DNA of 64,000 nucleotides from Nymphalis io (taxonomy: Eukaryota; Arthropoda; Insecta; Lepidoptera; Nymphalidae). The stretch is taken from positions 5,456,001-5,520,000 of the forward strand of contig NC_065914.1 in the NCBI RefSeq assembly GCF_905147045.1, read 5' to 3'. The position numbers and the translations under genes were made by a program. Positions within the stretch are counted from its first letter, which is position 1; the number at the start of each line of letters is the position of its first letter. The notes under the pieces were generated by a model. The model was not told the DNA's origin. It saw only the letters and a list, made by a program, of their open reading frames with translations, and did not search any database. This document shows positions 10,594-22,242 of this stretch, one piece after another.

Positions 10594-10662
10594 AGTTAAT
10601 ATCCCACTGCTGGACAAATTCCTTGTGATGTTTTCGTTTGCCGAGCACTTCATCATCTTATA
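10594..10662 (-). mobile_element. Metulj-type SINE fragment with internal deletion
   Basis: ATATCCCACTGCTGGAC joins directly to TTGTGATGTTTTCGTTTGCC GAGCAC, so the central ~130 bp of the SINE is missing. Confidence 0.5.
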
Positions 10663-10908
10663 AGACACAGTAAGTACAGTTATGTTTTAAAACGAGTCTG
10701 GATTTCCGTAATGCAGGTTTAATTGGTTTTAGGGCATCGAATTTTAATGCCGACTTAAATTATAATGTCCCATACATTTTGTGCGATTTTTTTTAATTAC
10801 GCATATGGCAATGACATCGCTAAAAAAATTACAAGTAACAATTGTTTGAAAAATTGCCCTTTTGAAAAAAACACTTGCATAGTAATCTCCGTACATTTAT
10901 TTATCAGT

Positions 10909-11146
10909 GATGGCACAGCAGTTGGAAAAGGTGAATCTTAAATTTTTAATCGATGATTCCGAGTTCAAACCCCAGTGAACACCACTGAATATTAATGCTT
11001 TATTTGTATTTATAATTCATATCGCGCTCGGCGGTGATGGAAAACATGTGAGGAACCTATATTATAGATGAAAATCCGCCACGTGGGGCAGCGTGGTGGA
11101 GTAAGCTCTAACCATTTTCTCAGAAAGGAGATGAAGGCTGTTACTT
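10909..11146 (+). mobile_element. Metulj-type SINE (family B), very old
   Basis: Degraded head (GGCACAGCAGTTGGAAAAGG; B box GAGTTCAAACCCCAG), ATAATTCATATCGCGCTCGG CGGTGATGGAAAACATG and GGCAGCGTGGTGGAGTAAGC. Confidence 0.75.
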
Positions 11147-11347
11147 TTTATATTTAACAAACTATCCGTTATTCGTAGCCTCCTGATTCGTAAATGGCGA
11201 ACTAATGATATCACATGATTCGTAGACAATTCTACGATCCGTGAGTAGGATATATTTCTTGTATGCAGTAACCGGGAAATAATCATCTAAAATGCGCTAG
11301 CAATATTATATAATATAGGATAATTTTGATAAAGATTCGCGGGTCAC

Positions 11348-11501
11348 TTGGTGGTAGGGCTCTGTGTGAGCCCGTCTGGGTACCACGCTCTCATCACATA
11401 TTCTACTGTCAAACAGCAATACATAGTATTGTTGTGTTTGTCAATGATGGTGACTGTATATCAATAGGAGGCCGATTGGCCAGTCCGCCTGCCTATTTTA
11501 A
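11348..11501 (+). mobile_element. Family A SINE-like repeat with large internal deletion
   Basis: Head GGTGGTAGGGCTCTGTG and centre ACAGCAATACATAGTATTGT TGTG, then a jump to the tail CAGTCCGCCTGCCTATTTTA. Immediately followed by a family D SINE in opposite orientation. Confidence 0.75.
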
Positions 11502-11746
11502 AATAATAATAATATCCTGGGACATTATTCACACACGACTATCTAATCTAAGCATAGCATGTACTACGGAAATCAGACAACTGATATACTACTTTTCTTT
11601 CGTAAAAACGTGCTTATATAGATAATTACACTCAGACTCAGGACAATCAGACATATTCATGCACACAAATGTTCCTTAGTGGGAAACGAACCCACAACCT
11701 TCGGCGTGAAAGGCAAGTCATCTACCAACCACGCCAACCGGCCCGT
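11502..11746 (-). mobile_element. Family D tRNA-derived SINE, full length
   Basis: On the minus strand, head CCGGTTGGCGTGGTTGGTAG, B-box region GGTTCGTTTCCCACTAAGG, and TGTGTGCATGAATATGTCTG, ending GTCCCAGGATATTATTATTA TT. The ATT-repeat tail and tRNA-like promoter define it. A second good copy is at 41210-41450. Confidence 0.88.
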
Positions 11747-11957
11747 TAATTATTACACGATCGTGTTCTAAGCTGAGTTTGAATATTGATCCTAGAGAAT
11801 AGCTCTAGAGGTCATTAAATGTGTAATTACTGATAGGACAATTAAGTTTTTTTCTGTATTTAACTACATCGTGTCGTTTGCACCTTAGAAACAAGGCAAG
11901 TCATTTTATATGTAAGTGATAAGAAATGGTATGTTTCTGTATATAAAAATGTTTTTT

Positions 11958-12238
11958 ACTGGCGGTAGGGCTTTGTGCAAGCTCGCCTGATACCCACTCA
12001 TCAGATATTCTACCGCAAAAGAACTGCACTTGGTATTGTTGTGTTCCGGTTTGAAGGGTGAGTGAGGCAGTGCAATTACAGGCACAAAGGACAACATCTT
12101 AGTTCCCAAGGTTAGTGGCGCCTTGGCGATGTAAGCGATGGTTAACATTTCTTACAATGCCGATGTCTATGGGCGTTGGTGACCACTTACCATCAGGTGG
12201 CCCATATGCTCGTTCGCCTACCTATAATATAAAAAAAT
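11958..12238 (+). mobile_element. Family A SINE-like repeat, full length
   Basis: ACTGGCGGTAGGGCTTTGTG to CGTTCGCCTACCTATAATAT AAAAAAA, with a few small deletions in the head (CTCGCCTGATACCCACTC). Confidence 0.93.
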
Positions 12239-12299
12239 ATTGAGGGCTGTTTCTTTGTGTGGGTGTTAAAAGGCCACACTAGCCTCTCCATGATGTTCT

Positions 12300-12430
12300 A
12301 CTGACGCAACGGAACACAAACGCAAGTGCACTCTCTATACCCTCACTCACATAATCACCGATATTACGCTATCGACCTCCAACTGGCAGAGCTGGATTTC
12401 GAAGCTAGACCTTGGGGCAGCAAAGCAGCG
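12300..12430 (-). mobile_element. Family C SINE, partial and diverged
   Basis: AACACAAACGCAAGTGCACT CTCTATACCCTCACTCACATAATC is the reverse complement of the family C 3' half. A tRNA-like AGCTGGATTTCGAAGC follows. Confidence 0.55.
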
Positions 12431-12610
12431 GAAGGCCCTAATTATTTTCCAAATACTCACAGTTCATTTACAAATACGGAAACCTATATCAACAATTAAG
12501 TTATTAATAATTTTATATGTAAATAGCCATGAAATTAGATAAATTCATTATATGTTATAAACGGTTAACTTCATTAATAATAAGTATGTAAAACCTATTA
12601 TAAAAAGTAA

Positions 12611-12893
12611 GAAACAGCCTGTGAATGTCCCACTGCTGGGCTAAGGCCTCCTCTCCCTTTTTGAGGAGAAGGTTTGGAGCTTATTCCACCACGCTGCTCC
12701 AATGCGGGTTGGTGAAACACACATGTGGCAGAATTTCAGTGAAATTAGACACATGCAGGTTTCCTCACGATGTTTTCCTTCACCGATTTGTGATCACAAA
12801 TTAAGCACATGAAAATTCAGTGCTGCCAGCCCGGGTTTGAACCCACGATCATCGGTTAAGATTCCCGCGTCCTTACCACTGGGCCATATCGGC
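12611..12893 (-). mobile_element. Metulj-type SINE (family B), nearly complete
   Basis: ACAGCCTGTGAATGTCCCAC to ACCACTGGGCCATATCGGC. A short deletion removes the CAAGCACGAGATGAATTA segment. Promoter boxes are readable on the minus strand. Confidence 0.93.
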
Positions 12894-13288
12894 TTTTTAA
12901 ACTTATTATATATATAAAATAAATCAAAAAGGTGCGTACACAAATAAAAAAAATAAAGCAATATTTTACGAATATACTAGCTATGATATATATTGATATA
13001 GATATATAACGCAAGCGAATACATAAAATAAAGCTTGTATGAGTTGCGTGTTTCGCTTAATTGCTGAAGGCTAGATTTAAACGTGACAGAAAACAGACTT
13101 AGACGGAATATTTCTATTCATTTATATTTGAAATGATAAAAATAAAAATAATTAAATTTTTGAGATACGTCATTATAAAAATTCAAACTAGTTTGTTAAT
13201 GAGAATTTAATTTGAATTTTAATTATAAAGAAAAATTAGTACATTATAACTACATTTTATTAACCCGATTTGACATTTAAACTTTTAA

Positions 13289-13560
13289 GCCGCTGAAGCT
13301 GCCCTAATACTCAAGCGCCGCAAATATTTACTTATATCCAACGGATATGAATTTGAGGGGCTGGGTTTTGAAACATTAGGTCCATGGTCGTCCGATACAA
13401 AAAAATCATAAAAGATATTTCTAAGAAACTGGTCTACACTTCTGGTGACCCAAGAGCTGGCCCAAGGTTGAGTCAGATACAGGACAATCTTTTAGACGGC
13501 GTGTTTTTGCCATAAATTTGTAATGTGTTTTGTTTTTTTTTTTTAATTTTGTATATTATG
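13289..13560 (+). pseudogene. Non-LTR retrotransposon (LINE) C-terminal remnant, frameshifted
   Basis: Reads AAEAALILKRRKYLLISNG, then YEFEGLGFETLGPWSSD. A run of seven A (about 13399-13405) then shifts frame, and the next frame continues KDISKKLV, TSGDPRAGPRLSQ and NLLDG to a stop at 13515. The FETLGPW...DPRAG pattern is, from memory, typical of LINE-encoded protein tails in invertebrates. Compared with the copy at 29331 (QRCRGNSASVLGTIPLVNLL), the stretch between LSQ and NLLDG is deleted. The 3' UTR AAATTTGTAATGTG...T-run is shared with that copy. Degenerate; not functional. Confidence 0.7.
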
Positions 13561-15182
13561 AAAATGTCTGTACATAGTTTCAACAAATAAATATATCAGC
13601 ATCTAAATTATACATTTTTTGAGGAAACAATTTTAGTGTATATTTTATGTAAATCTAGAAACGAAAATGCACACGAGATACACTTTTGTGGTTTTGGTAG
13701 TGCGACAATTTAAATAATATTTGATTTTTTTGTATCGTTAAGTAAATAAGTAAGTATGTATATGTATTTATAATATTATATGTGGTTGTAATTACGGATA
13801 GTAAACTGTACACGAGTATAAAACTATTTAAACAGATAAAAAATAATTGTAGGTTATAATATTTAACATTTATTTTTATTTCATATTTTGTAGGGAACTA
13901 TTTCCATACGATTGTCGAACGAATTTAATGAAAAAATGTTGTCATAACGCTACGTCATATTGTCACATTCGATTGGTGAAATAGGTTTCGAAATATTTAT
14001 TAAATTTGTTCCAAAGCTCTGTTAAAGTATTTTTCTAATATTTCAATAAATGAATTGAATATTTGGACAACTTTTACACCAATTGAATGTAACAGATACT
14101 TCGCTAAGAATCGAAATGAGTCTAAACAGTTTCATTACGGTTCAGCCGATATATCAGTTAGAATGTAAGGCTGTAGGCCTCCTAAAAGAACTGGGATTCA
14201 ACAATGGAAGATACACTTTGTTATTCTCCATTTATACATAAGTTTTTATTATATAATTACAAACATAAATTATAATAAGTGATTATTAAAATAATAATGG
14301 TCAAAAATAAAAAAAAAACCGTAATATACTTTTTTCTAACCAGAATGAAATTTGATTCTACTTTAAAAATCTCACTTTCATTTAACCATATGTCCTTAAA
14401 TTAATTCGATGGCAACAAAGTAGATACGGACATCTACATAATAGCAATTTTTCAGGAGAGCACATTAAGTAAAAAATAGTTACCATTTCGACATTTATGT
14501 ATCAATTAACTTGAAATTTTCTACGATGATTTAATATAATATTTTTTATTTATTGTAAAACGAGTTTTATCGCTATTTCGTTGTTTTTATGAAATAATGT
14601 AGATGTATTTTTTTACTTTGTAAAAGCCTCAACGTAAAAGAAGACATCTGCCTGATATCCGTTTATTCGTTGTAATCAAAATAGAGCTCATTATAATTAA
14701 AATATTTAATAAATTAAGATAACAACCGCCGGAACTATTTTTTAAGGATATTTAAAGAAATCTAAGAGACATAAAAACACTATTTATTATTTTTAGACTA
14801 AAATTTTGTAGATGTCTTCATTTACTTTGCGTATAACATTTCACATAGCTTCATCTACGACTCTCAGTTAAACTCATTTATATTCCTAAACCACACAAAT
14901 GTTTTGTTTTAATAATAATGCATATACAATAATACTGTTTTATTTATTATTTATTCATAATAATTATATATTTTTGTTTATGGACAAAAAAAATCAAAAC
15001 TATATTTAAGTAAATTATACTTTAGATTAATTATAAAAAAACCATTTTTTTATTAATTAATATAAATAATGTATAATACTAACATACAGATAAAAAATAA
15101 ATATCACTGTTTCTTAAAAGTATAATCACCCTTGAATTTACAGAATATCAGGCTATTTTTAATCACTCAGTTAAGTGTTTTA
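13561..15182. other. Unassigned AT-rich intronic DNA
   Basis: Long A/T-biased stretch with poly-A/T runs. Apart from the inverted motif near 14.4 kb nothing is recognised. Confidence 0.4.
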
Positions 15183-15360
15183 TTGGTAACGAGCTGTGCC
15201 CGCGGTTCCACCCGTGTATATCCTTAAAGAAATCACTAAAAGCGGACTTATAGTATTTCAGTAATAACAACATTTTTCGCCGCACCCAGATCTAGATAGG
15301 GCAACATACAATTGGCCATGAGAAAAACTGAATTCCCTTAAATCTATTCCGATATATTTT
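15183..15360 (+). repeat. Family H dispersed repeat, 5' part
   Basis: GTAACGAGCTGTGCCCGCGG TTCCACCCGTG and TAGGGCAACATACAATTGGC CATGAG are characteristic of the abundant 'CTGTGCCCGCG' lepidopteran repeat. A Metulj 3' piece follows. Confidence 0.6.
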
Positions 15361-15441
15361 TACCTTCTCCTCAAAAAGGGAGAGGAGGCCTTAGCCCAGC
15401 AGTGGGACATTCACAGGCTGTTACTGTGATACTGTACTGTA
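15361..15441 (+). mobile_element. Metulj-type SINE, 3' end fragment
   Basis: CCTTCTCCTCAAAAAGGGAG AGGAGGCCTTAGCCCAGCAG TGGGACATTCACAGGCTGTT plus the tail ACTGTGATACTGTACTGTAT. 5' truncated, as expected for incomplete reverse transcription. Confidence 0.9.
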
Positions 15442-16547
15442 TATTTTAATGTCTGTCTCTGTACTTTATTTGACTTATTATGACTGCAAACGATACCTTA
15501 ATAAGAAATTGTATCCTTTTAAAACTGAAAGGTAAATCTGTATTTAAAAAATAAGTACTTATGATTAACTAACTATTAAAAAAACGAGTAATTATAAATT
15601 TAACAAAACAATGAGAAGAAAATCTACGCAAATAATGGATTATTTTCGAACTAATATGATTACCATAAAAAAAGGTAATAGTAAGTCATCCTTAAATGAT
15701 ACAAATATGATATCGTGGATGCTTTTTTTTATCTTTTAAGAAAAACAATTCTGGCATACGTGATTGTTGCTTATCTTTAACCGTTTAGGCAGCGCACGCA
15801 ACGGAATCTCTCAAAAAGAATACATTTTCACCGTTTCTGCAACATTTTTTATTGATGCTTAGCTCCTATTGGTTGTGGCTTGATGTTAAATAGAATAAAA
15901 GGGAACACTAACATAATTTTTTTTGAACCGGTAATTTTTGAGAATAGCGCGTTCAACCAAACAAACTCTTTAGCTTTATAATATTAGTAAAGATTAGTTA
16001 CCGAGTATAAAATTAAAAAAAATAATCTTATAACTCAATAATTATTATCACTTTCAAACTACTTCTAATGAAAAAAGAAAGTAATCAAAACGTTAACGAT
16101 TAGGTGCGAATAAACTATGTTATTATTTAAATTCCGCGTCGTCAACTGCTGTTGATTCCAATACGCTACTGTGTTTGATATTTTTGTAAAAATCATGGTA
16201 GGTATCTTGATAGAAACTAATATTTTAAGGATACATAAACGTAGAATGTTATAAACAATATTATTTTAACAAAAAGTGCGATAAATTAACCGCGTATGCG
16301 CAAGAGTGTGATAAGTGACTGATGTCTTTGTTTGCGGTTCAATCATCTGTGGATACTCCGAAGTAAAGGCGCACAAATTCAAATGTCCGTTTCTACTGCG
16401 GCGTATTTTAAAAATCGAGTGTAGGTGTATTCATTTACGTACCAGAAAATTGTAATTACTTAGAAAAATTAAAAAAAAAAAAATTATACAGACTTCTAGA
16501 TAAGATTAATATGAGCTTATTTTCGTAAAAAAAGCATTTTCACAAAA
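15442..16547. other. Unassigned AT-rich intronic DNA
   Basis: No exon or known repeat seen, apart from TTTATAATATTAGTAAAGAT at 15975, a family H-like terminus. Confidence 0.4.
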
Positions 16548-16623
16548 ATGCAGACGTCCGTATCTACTTTGCTGCCATCGAATTTATATGAAGGTTTTTA
16601 ACGAATATGTCCATACAATGAGC

Positions 16624-16775
16624 TTTTTTTCACGCTGGATAATCGCATTACGCGTTTTCCTCACGGGAATGGTGGGAGGTATGTGGGACTCGCCGGTGTC
16701 CAAGGCGCTGAGTGCAACCCGAACTAAAACCAGCGGTACCCTTTCCGTAACGAGGAGCGCCACGGGATCAACTTC
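16624..16775 (-). mobile_element. A-tailed retroposon 3' end (shared with 38100-38274)
   Basis: On the minus strand the sequence runs GATCCCGTGGCGCTCCTCG ... CGCGTAATGCGATTATCCAG CGTGAAAAAAA. The other copy, at 38.1 kb, matches over ~150 bp and also ends in an A run, so both are poly(A)-terminated 3' ends of one non-LTR element, perhaps R1-like. GC-rich relative to its surroundings. Confidence 0.7.
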
Positions 16776-17010
16776 AAAGTACTTAGGATCATACAGTAGA
16801 TGAATGGGGTCTATGTCGGATAATTTTGTGACTATTAAGATATGTATATCTTATATGTAAAAATAAATAAATAAGACAAAAGGCATATAACAGCGATAAT
16901 ACACATATTACTTACATTGTTCTATTTATGCATTTACTGATTACATGAACCGACTGAATAAGGCGTTATGTTCAAATGTATTAAATCTATTTTTTCAAAT
17001 TTAACATGGA

Positions 17011-17515
17011 TTTTTTTAGAGAATAGGAAGGCGGACGAGCATATGGGCCACCTGATGGTAAGTGGTCACTAACGCCCATAGACATTAGTAGTAACAGCCT
17101 GTTAATGTCCCACTGCTGGGCTAAGGCCTCCTCTCCCTTTTGAGGAGAAGGTTTGGAGCTTATTCCACCACGCTGCTCCAATGCGGATTGGTAGAATACA
17201 CATGTGGCATAATTTCAATGAAATTAGACACATGCAGGTTTCCTCACGATGTTTTCCTTCACCGTCAAGCACGAGATGAATTATAAACACGAATTAAGCA
17301 CATGAAAATTCAGTGGTGCTTGCCCGGGTTTGAACCCACGATCATCGGTTAAGATGCACGCGTTCTAACCACTAGGCCATCTCGGCTTATGTCTCGGCCA
17401 TAGACATTGGCATTCTAAAAAATGTTAACCATCGCTTACATCACCAATGCGCCACCAACCTTGGAAACTAAGATTTTATGTCCCTTGTGCCTGTAATTAC
17501 ACTGGCTATAATATA
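17011..17515 (-). mobile_element. Family A SINE-like repeat split by a Metulj insertion
   Basis: Tail side TTTTTTTAGAGAATAGGAAG GCGG to GCCCATAGACATT, then a 311-bp Metulj, then CCATAGACATTGGCATTC on to CTGTAATTACACTGG. 5' truncated. The interruption dates the A element as older than the Metulj insertion. Confidence 0.93.
17087..17397 (-). mobile_element. Metulj-type SINE (family B) nested in family A, with 11-bp target-site duplication
   Basis: Full-length minus-strand copy, AACAGCCTGTTAATGTCCCA to GGCCATCTCGGC. CCATAGACATT is present at 17076-17086 and again at 17398-17408. Confidence 0.95.
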
Positions 17516-18041
17516 TAAAATAGGAATTGAAACTTTATTATAAGTTTATGTATAAAAAGTTACGTATCGCCTTCATCGACTCACATCTTCAATTTTATGT
17601 AAATGATATTTAATATTGTATCCCTTGTTAATTTTTTTATTTCTCACTTGTTATATAGATACAATTAAAATTATAATTCAACCACAAAAAAATAAACAAA
17701 CAGATTAAAAACACGTGTTTTACAAATGACAACAGATAACGAAAATATAAATGATAATATAAATATATAATATAAAAATTAACTTCACAAATTATGTATG
17801 AGATTTGAATTTACATATTTCGCGTTCGATTTATGAAATGTAATTTTTTAATCAAAATCTCGATAATATTTTAAAGATTAAAAGTGGTAAAAAATATATA
17901 TTTGGCAGGGCTTAAGCCTTTTGGTGAAAAAGGCTAAAACTAGCTCATACGACTCTTTTCATTAAAAATTTAATTAGTTGTTATTCAGAATTTTGCTTCA
18001 GTAGCTTTTTGAATTTGATATTACTTAATTAATATAAATTA
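17516..18041. other. Unassigned AT-rich intronic DNA
   Basis: A/T-rich, no features recognised. Confidence 0.4.
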
Positions 18042-18045
18042 AAAA

Positions 18046-18190
18046 GCTGAGATGGCCTAGTGGTTAGAACGCGTGAATCTTAACCGATGATCGTGAGTTC
18101 AAACCCGGGCAAGCACCACTGAATTTTCATGTAATTAATTTGTGCTTATAATTAATCTCGTGAAAAAAAATCGTAAGGAAATTTACACAC
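18046..18190 (+). mobile_element. Metulj-type SINE (family B), 3' truncated
   Basis: Intact head GAGATGGCCTAGTGGTTAGA ACGCG and B box GAGTTCAAACCCGGGC. The sequence fades after the GGAAATTTACACACC segment. Confidence 0.85.
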
Positions 18191-18328
18191 CTGAGGCACA
18201 CGCGAGGCAAACGATAAATCCTAGATATTTCGAAAGATATCTCGAAAAAACTTTCAAATGCGCCAAACGCGGCTCTATGCAGTCGACATTTCGACAGTCG
18301 ATTGAATGCTTATCCTCAATTTTTCTTC

Positions 18329-18564
18329 ACCTGGTGCTCTGTAAGCCCGGGCAGGTAACACCTAACTCAGGTAACGTCTGCACATGTTATACTTAGTATT
18401 ATTGCGATCCGGTTTGACGGGGAAGTAAGCCAGTGTAACTACAAACACAAGGGACATAACATCTTAGTTCCCAAGGTTTTTGACGCGTTGATGTAACGGA
18501 TGATTAATGTTTCTTAAAGTGCGAATGTCTACAAGTGACTGCCTACCTATTTGAGATAAAAAAA
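18329..18564 (+). mobile_element. Family A SINE-like repeat, diverged
   Basis: ACCTGGTGCTCTGTAAGCCC, ATTGCGATCCGGTTTGACGG, CACAAGGGACATAACATCTT AGTTCCCAAGG and a shortened tail CTGCCTACCTATTTGAGATA AAAAAA. Confidence 0.85.
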
Positions 18565-18924
18565 GATTGTCATTACATATTTGGGTACATATAACAAGGA
18601 AGGATGTTTTGAAAATAAGGAGTTTGAGTCTAAGATCACATATGAATGGAATGCGATGTGAAAATTATTTAAAGTGGTGACAGTTCGATTGTTCGGTTCG
18701 TCCTCGTGATGAAATGATTTGGACTCACGCCAATGCGTGACCAAACCTTTGTCTGTTACTGCACTTGACCTTCAATGATAACTGACTAATGTCAGGAAAG
18801 TGCACGTGAATTCCGTATTAGATATAATGTTTTCATCATTTTTTTAAGTACGTCCAAAACGATTAAAATTTCATTTTTCACCTACGCGTCGCTTATTACT
18901 ACTGTATATACTATGTTATATATT

Positions 18925-19075
18925 CAGGGCTGGACATAGAGACCCAAGGCTCCTAAGCAATGACATTTGAGGCCCCCATTCCGAAGCGTTTATAGTAAAA
19001 TTATGCTTTTTATGGCTGGGTCCTCGGCTGGGTTAGGCCTTTTAGGCCTGAACATAAATCCTGGGCTGACTATAT
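18925..19075 (+). repeat. Family I dispersed repeat
   Basis: GGGCTGGACATAGAGACCC, TTGAGGCCCCCATTC and AGGCCTGAACATAAATCCTG GGCTG. Similar GGCCTAGGCATAAATCCCGG GCTG occurs at 28.7 kb, and the reverse at 50.5-50.6 kb. Confidence 0.5.
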
Positions 19076-19617
19076 TTAATTAAAATATAATTAATTATTC
19101 AATTTAAATTAGTCTCAATAACCTATAGCATTACTATTGTATATCAGAAAAACACAAACTTTAGAGAACATTTCGTGATTTTTTTGCTATCAAGATAATT
19201 TTAGGGTTTTGATCAGATATTTTGATTTCAATTTTAAAGTGGTTTAAAAAAAAAGCATAAAAAGATTAGTAATTTAGCCTTTTTAAATAAACCGGTAATT
19301 TTTAGTCAATTTAATTTTTTGTAATTGTTTTGTCGTCTGTACTAGTGTTCGCATAATTAAAGGTAAATTGGTTTGATGAAACTGGTTTTAATTACGTTTC
19401 AAAATATCAGCCAGACATACAAATACAAGTATATGTAAGTGCATTTTAATAAAAAGCGCCTAATAGGACGCTAAAAGTTTTATCATTCAAAACGTATTTT
19501 AGTCTAATAAACACACACATGCAAATAAATAAGATAAATAAATAATGTAAGTATATAATGCTGCACTGTTAGTTTTGTATATTATCCATTTATTATATGT
19601 TATCGGTTGAACATATT

Positions 19618-19860
19618 GCAACAAAGTATATAGTACACTAGCATAGCTTGGGTTACATTCTGGCAATTTCCGTATGGACCTCTAATTTTTTTTAAAATAA
19701 AATATAGCCTATGTTACTCACAGATAATGCAGCTTTCTATAGGTAAAATAAATGTTTATATCGTCTACGTCGATTTTGAGTTAATCCATTACAAACAAAC
19801 ATACACAAAAATTAAATCTTATCTCTTTATAATATTAGTATAAATAAATACATTTATGAA
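19618..19860 (+). repeat. Family H dispersed repeat, diverged
   Basis: CTAGCATAGCTTGGGTTACA T at the start, TATAGCCTATGTTACTCACA GATAATG, ATCCATTACAAACAAACATAC and the terminus TCTTTATAATATTAGTATAA. Confidence 0.55.
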
Positions 19861-19926
19861 AAAAAGGATGTATAAATTCTTTACAATAATTATTTATATT
19901 AAACCGTTAAATGTATACTAATAAAA

Positions 19927-19992
19927 TGTGCATGTGCAAATCATGACCGCGGGGAATGGTGGCAAGAATGTTAGCAGCATTTCCCCGTTGCA
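19927..19992 (+). repeat. Short dispersed repeat (partner inverted at 25340)
   Basis: GCAAATCATGACCGCGGGGA ATGGTGGCAAGAATGTTAGC AGCATTTCCCCG matches the reverse complement of 25345-25412 over ~55 bp with moderate divergence. Confidence 0.5.
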
Positions 19993-20260
19993 GCATTTCG
20001 GTAACTGTTAACACCAGTAGAGGCGATAAGATGAACGAGGTTTTATATTTTTAATAAAATTTTTGCACTATTACTCCAAGCCTTTCAAGTGCATATGACA
20101 AAGACATAATTTTGAATAGGATTTGATGTTTGCAAATATTCACGTCAGCTTTTTCTGCGGCGGCTCCGGCCTTTGAAATTGAGAAAAATAGTCATGTACC
20201 AAATTTCACGGCGATGGGTCAGTCTTGAAGTCTATCGAACAAGATTTTGAAGATTTTTTA

Positions 20261-20556
20261 CTTATAGGGCTTTGTGCAAGCTTGCAAGCTCGTCTGGGTA
20301 GGTACCACCCAGTCATCAGATATTATACCGCAAAACAGCAGTACTTGATATTGTTGTGATGCGGTTTGAAGGGTGAGTGAGCCAGTGTAATTACAGGCAC
20401 AAGGGAAATAAAACCTTAGTTCCCAAGGTTGGTGGCGCATTGGCTATGTAAGCGATGGTTGACATTTCTTACAATGCCAATGTCTAAGGGCGTTGGTGAC
20501 CACTTACCATCAGGTGGCCCATATGCTCGTCCGCCTTCCTACTTTATAAAAAAAAA
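20261..20556 (+). mobile_element. Family A SINE-like repeat, full length, young subfamily
   Basis: TATAGGGCTTTGTGCAAGCT with a duplicated TTGCAAGC at the start, through to CGTCCGCCTTCCTACTTTAT AAAAAAAAA. Shares GGTTGACATTTC and CTAAGGGCGTTGG with the young copies. Confidence 0.93.
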
Positions 20557-20946
20557 TTTTTTTTAAACATATATGTACTAAATGTGTAGATGTATTTTGT
20601 ATAAATTAATCACAATATAAAAGTAGCGACAGAATAAAACTCAAAAAGTTAAATATTGTAGTAGAGATAGTAAAAAAGAAACATTTAATGAATATGATCA
20701 ATGTATGTTTAATACAATGAAGAATGTCATAAAATTTGCTTCAAAATATCTTGAGAGCAATATATCCATGACAGCATTGGGATAAAACTTTTTTTATCGT
20801 TATTGAGACCAGGTTTAATGACATTTAAAGGGAAATGAACTTAGAATTACGAATCCATTTTTATGTTGACGCTATTAGCATACCCTTATGAAACTGTTAA
20901 TAAATTAATTTTGTTATTTTTTAATACTTGCATTATATTATCTTCA

Positions 20947-21007
20947 AACATGCCTGGGTATTTCCACCCATTCATACTCTACCATTAAACAGCAATACGT
21001 TGTATAT
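20947..21007 (+). mobile_element. Family A fragment (head)
   Basis: GCCTGGGTATTTCCACCCAT TCATACTCTACC then AACAGCAATACGTTGTAT. Only the 5' third remains. Confidence 0.6.
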
Positions 21008-22054
21008 CTATCGCAATACTCTAAATATTAATCATATTATGTATAAAATATATATAAAGACAAATTATTCAGGAATGCACATTAAAAACTTGTATATTCA
21101 CGAAGCATAACCGGGTGACATACATAACGAGAGACGATCGAGAAATGATGAAACTATTATATAATCCGTGTTCTCTTGTAGACGTAACTTTTTAATTAGA
21201 CTAATAAGTGTGTGCCGATTGCGAAGATAAAGACGGTTTTTAGTTTATTTATTAATTTATAAATCAGACGTTTTGATGTGTAAACACCTTAGCGCTCGGT
21301 TACACGGAACTGAGACTTTGAGCGTCAGACGAGTAAGCGTAATATTTCGAGCGTTAGATAACGTCAGCGTAAGATTTGCTCTTGTAAATGCTTTAATGTG
21401 TGCGTAAGTTCGGTACATGGTAGGGCTCATATGTTTACGCATCAATTCTCGTGAGTACCTTGACACAAACACCATTTTTTTTTATAATGCATAAATGAAA
21501 AAAATCTATTAAACCAATACACATAAAACTTATACCAGAAAATGCAGTTTCGGAGAAGGTTTTAGTATATAATTTTGATAGAGATTATCTATGGAAAATA
21601 GCATGTCGTAGCTGTCACGGACGTTCTTTTGTTTTTCTTATTTTTTTACGCGCGGTTATCGTAGTAGTTGCTATCTGTTAAATGAGACATTGATGTGATT
21701 TGTAAACGTTTTTATATCACATAATTAGCTAATTTCATTTGTTCCATTCGTGTCCTTAATTTTATTAAATTGTGATTAATGACTTCTTTCTAATTAATAT
21801 TTCACTTCTGCCCTAAAAATAGAATAAATTAAAGAAATAAATTTAACTAAATTAAAATTTGTAATGTGTACTTTGTTCTTTTTATTTTAATTTTGTATTT
21901 TAAGTATATAAGACATTGGTTCTAGTAAAAAAAAAAGAATGACTAATATTGCTATTTACCCCTCCAAGTAAGCGTAAAGCCTGTGCTGTGAGTGGGGACG
22001 ACAATAGCCCAAGGGAACAACTATCATCACAATTGAACATGTGACTTTTACATC
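21008..22054. other. Unassigned AT-rich intronic DNA
   Basis: No exon, RNA or repeat recognised. 21240-21470 is less AT-rich, but its 72-codon minus-strand frame has no known motif. Confidence 0.35.
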
Positions 22055-22242
22055 GCTGATGGTAAGTGGTCACCAAACGCCCTTAGACATTGGCATTGTA
22101 AGAAATATTAACCCTCGCTTACTTCACCTATATACATATTGTGCTTGTAATAACACTGGCTCATTCACCCTTCATACCGGAACAAAACAATACCAAGTAC
22201 TGCTGTCTTGCGGTAGAATATCTGATGAGTGGGTGGTACCTT
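22055..22242 (-). mobile_element. Family A SINE-like repeat, partial
   Basis: GCTGATGGTAAGTGGTCACC to CTGATGAGTGGGTGGTACC. It lacks the tail, the terminal head and ~45 bp of the centre. Confidence 0.85.

Larger units (their letters stand above)
14390..16610. repeat. Inverted motif pair spanning ~2.2 kb, possible ends of a DNA transposon
   Basis: ATTCGATGGCAACAAAGTAG ATACGGACATCTAC at about 14407-14440 recurs inverted at about 16550-16583 (GTCCGTATCTACTTTGCTGCC ATCGAAT). A weaker relative, ATGTCCGTTTCTACTGCGGCG, lies at 16382. The interior is AT-rich with no transposase. It could be terminal inverted repeats of a decayed element or separate copies of one repeat. Confidence 0.35.

Noticed and set aside
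11062..11286. 74-codon minus-strand frame
   Set aside because: Antisense to the old Metulj copy at 10909-11146 with AT-rich extension.
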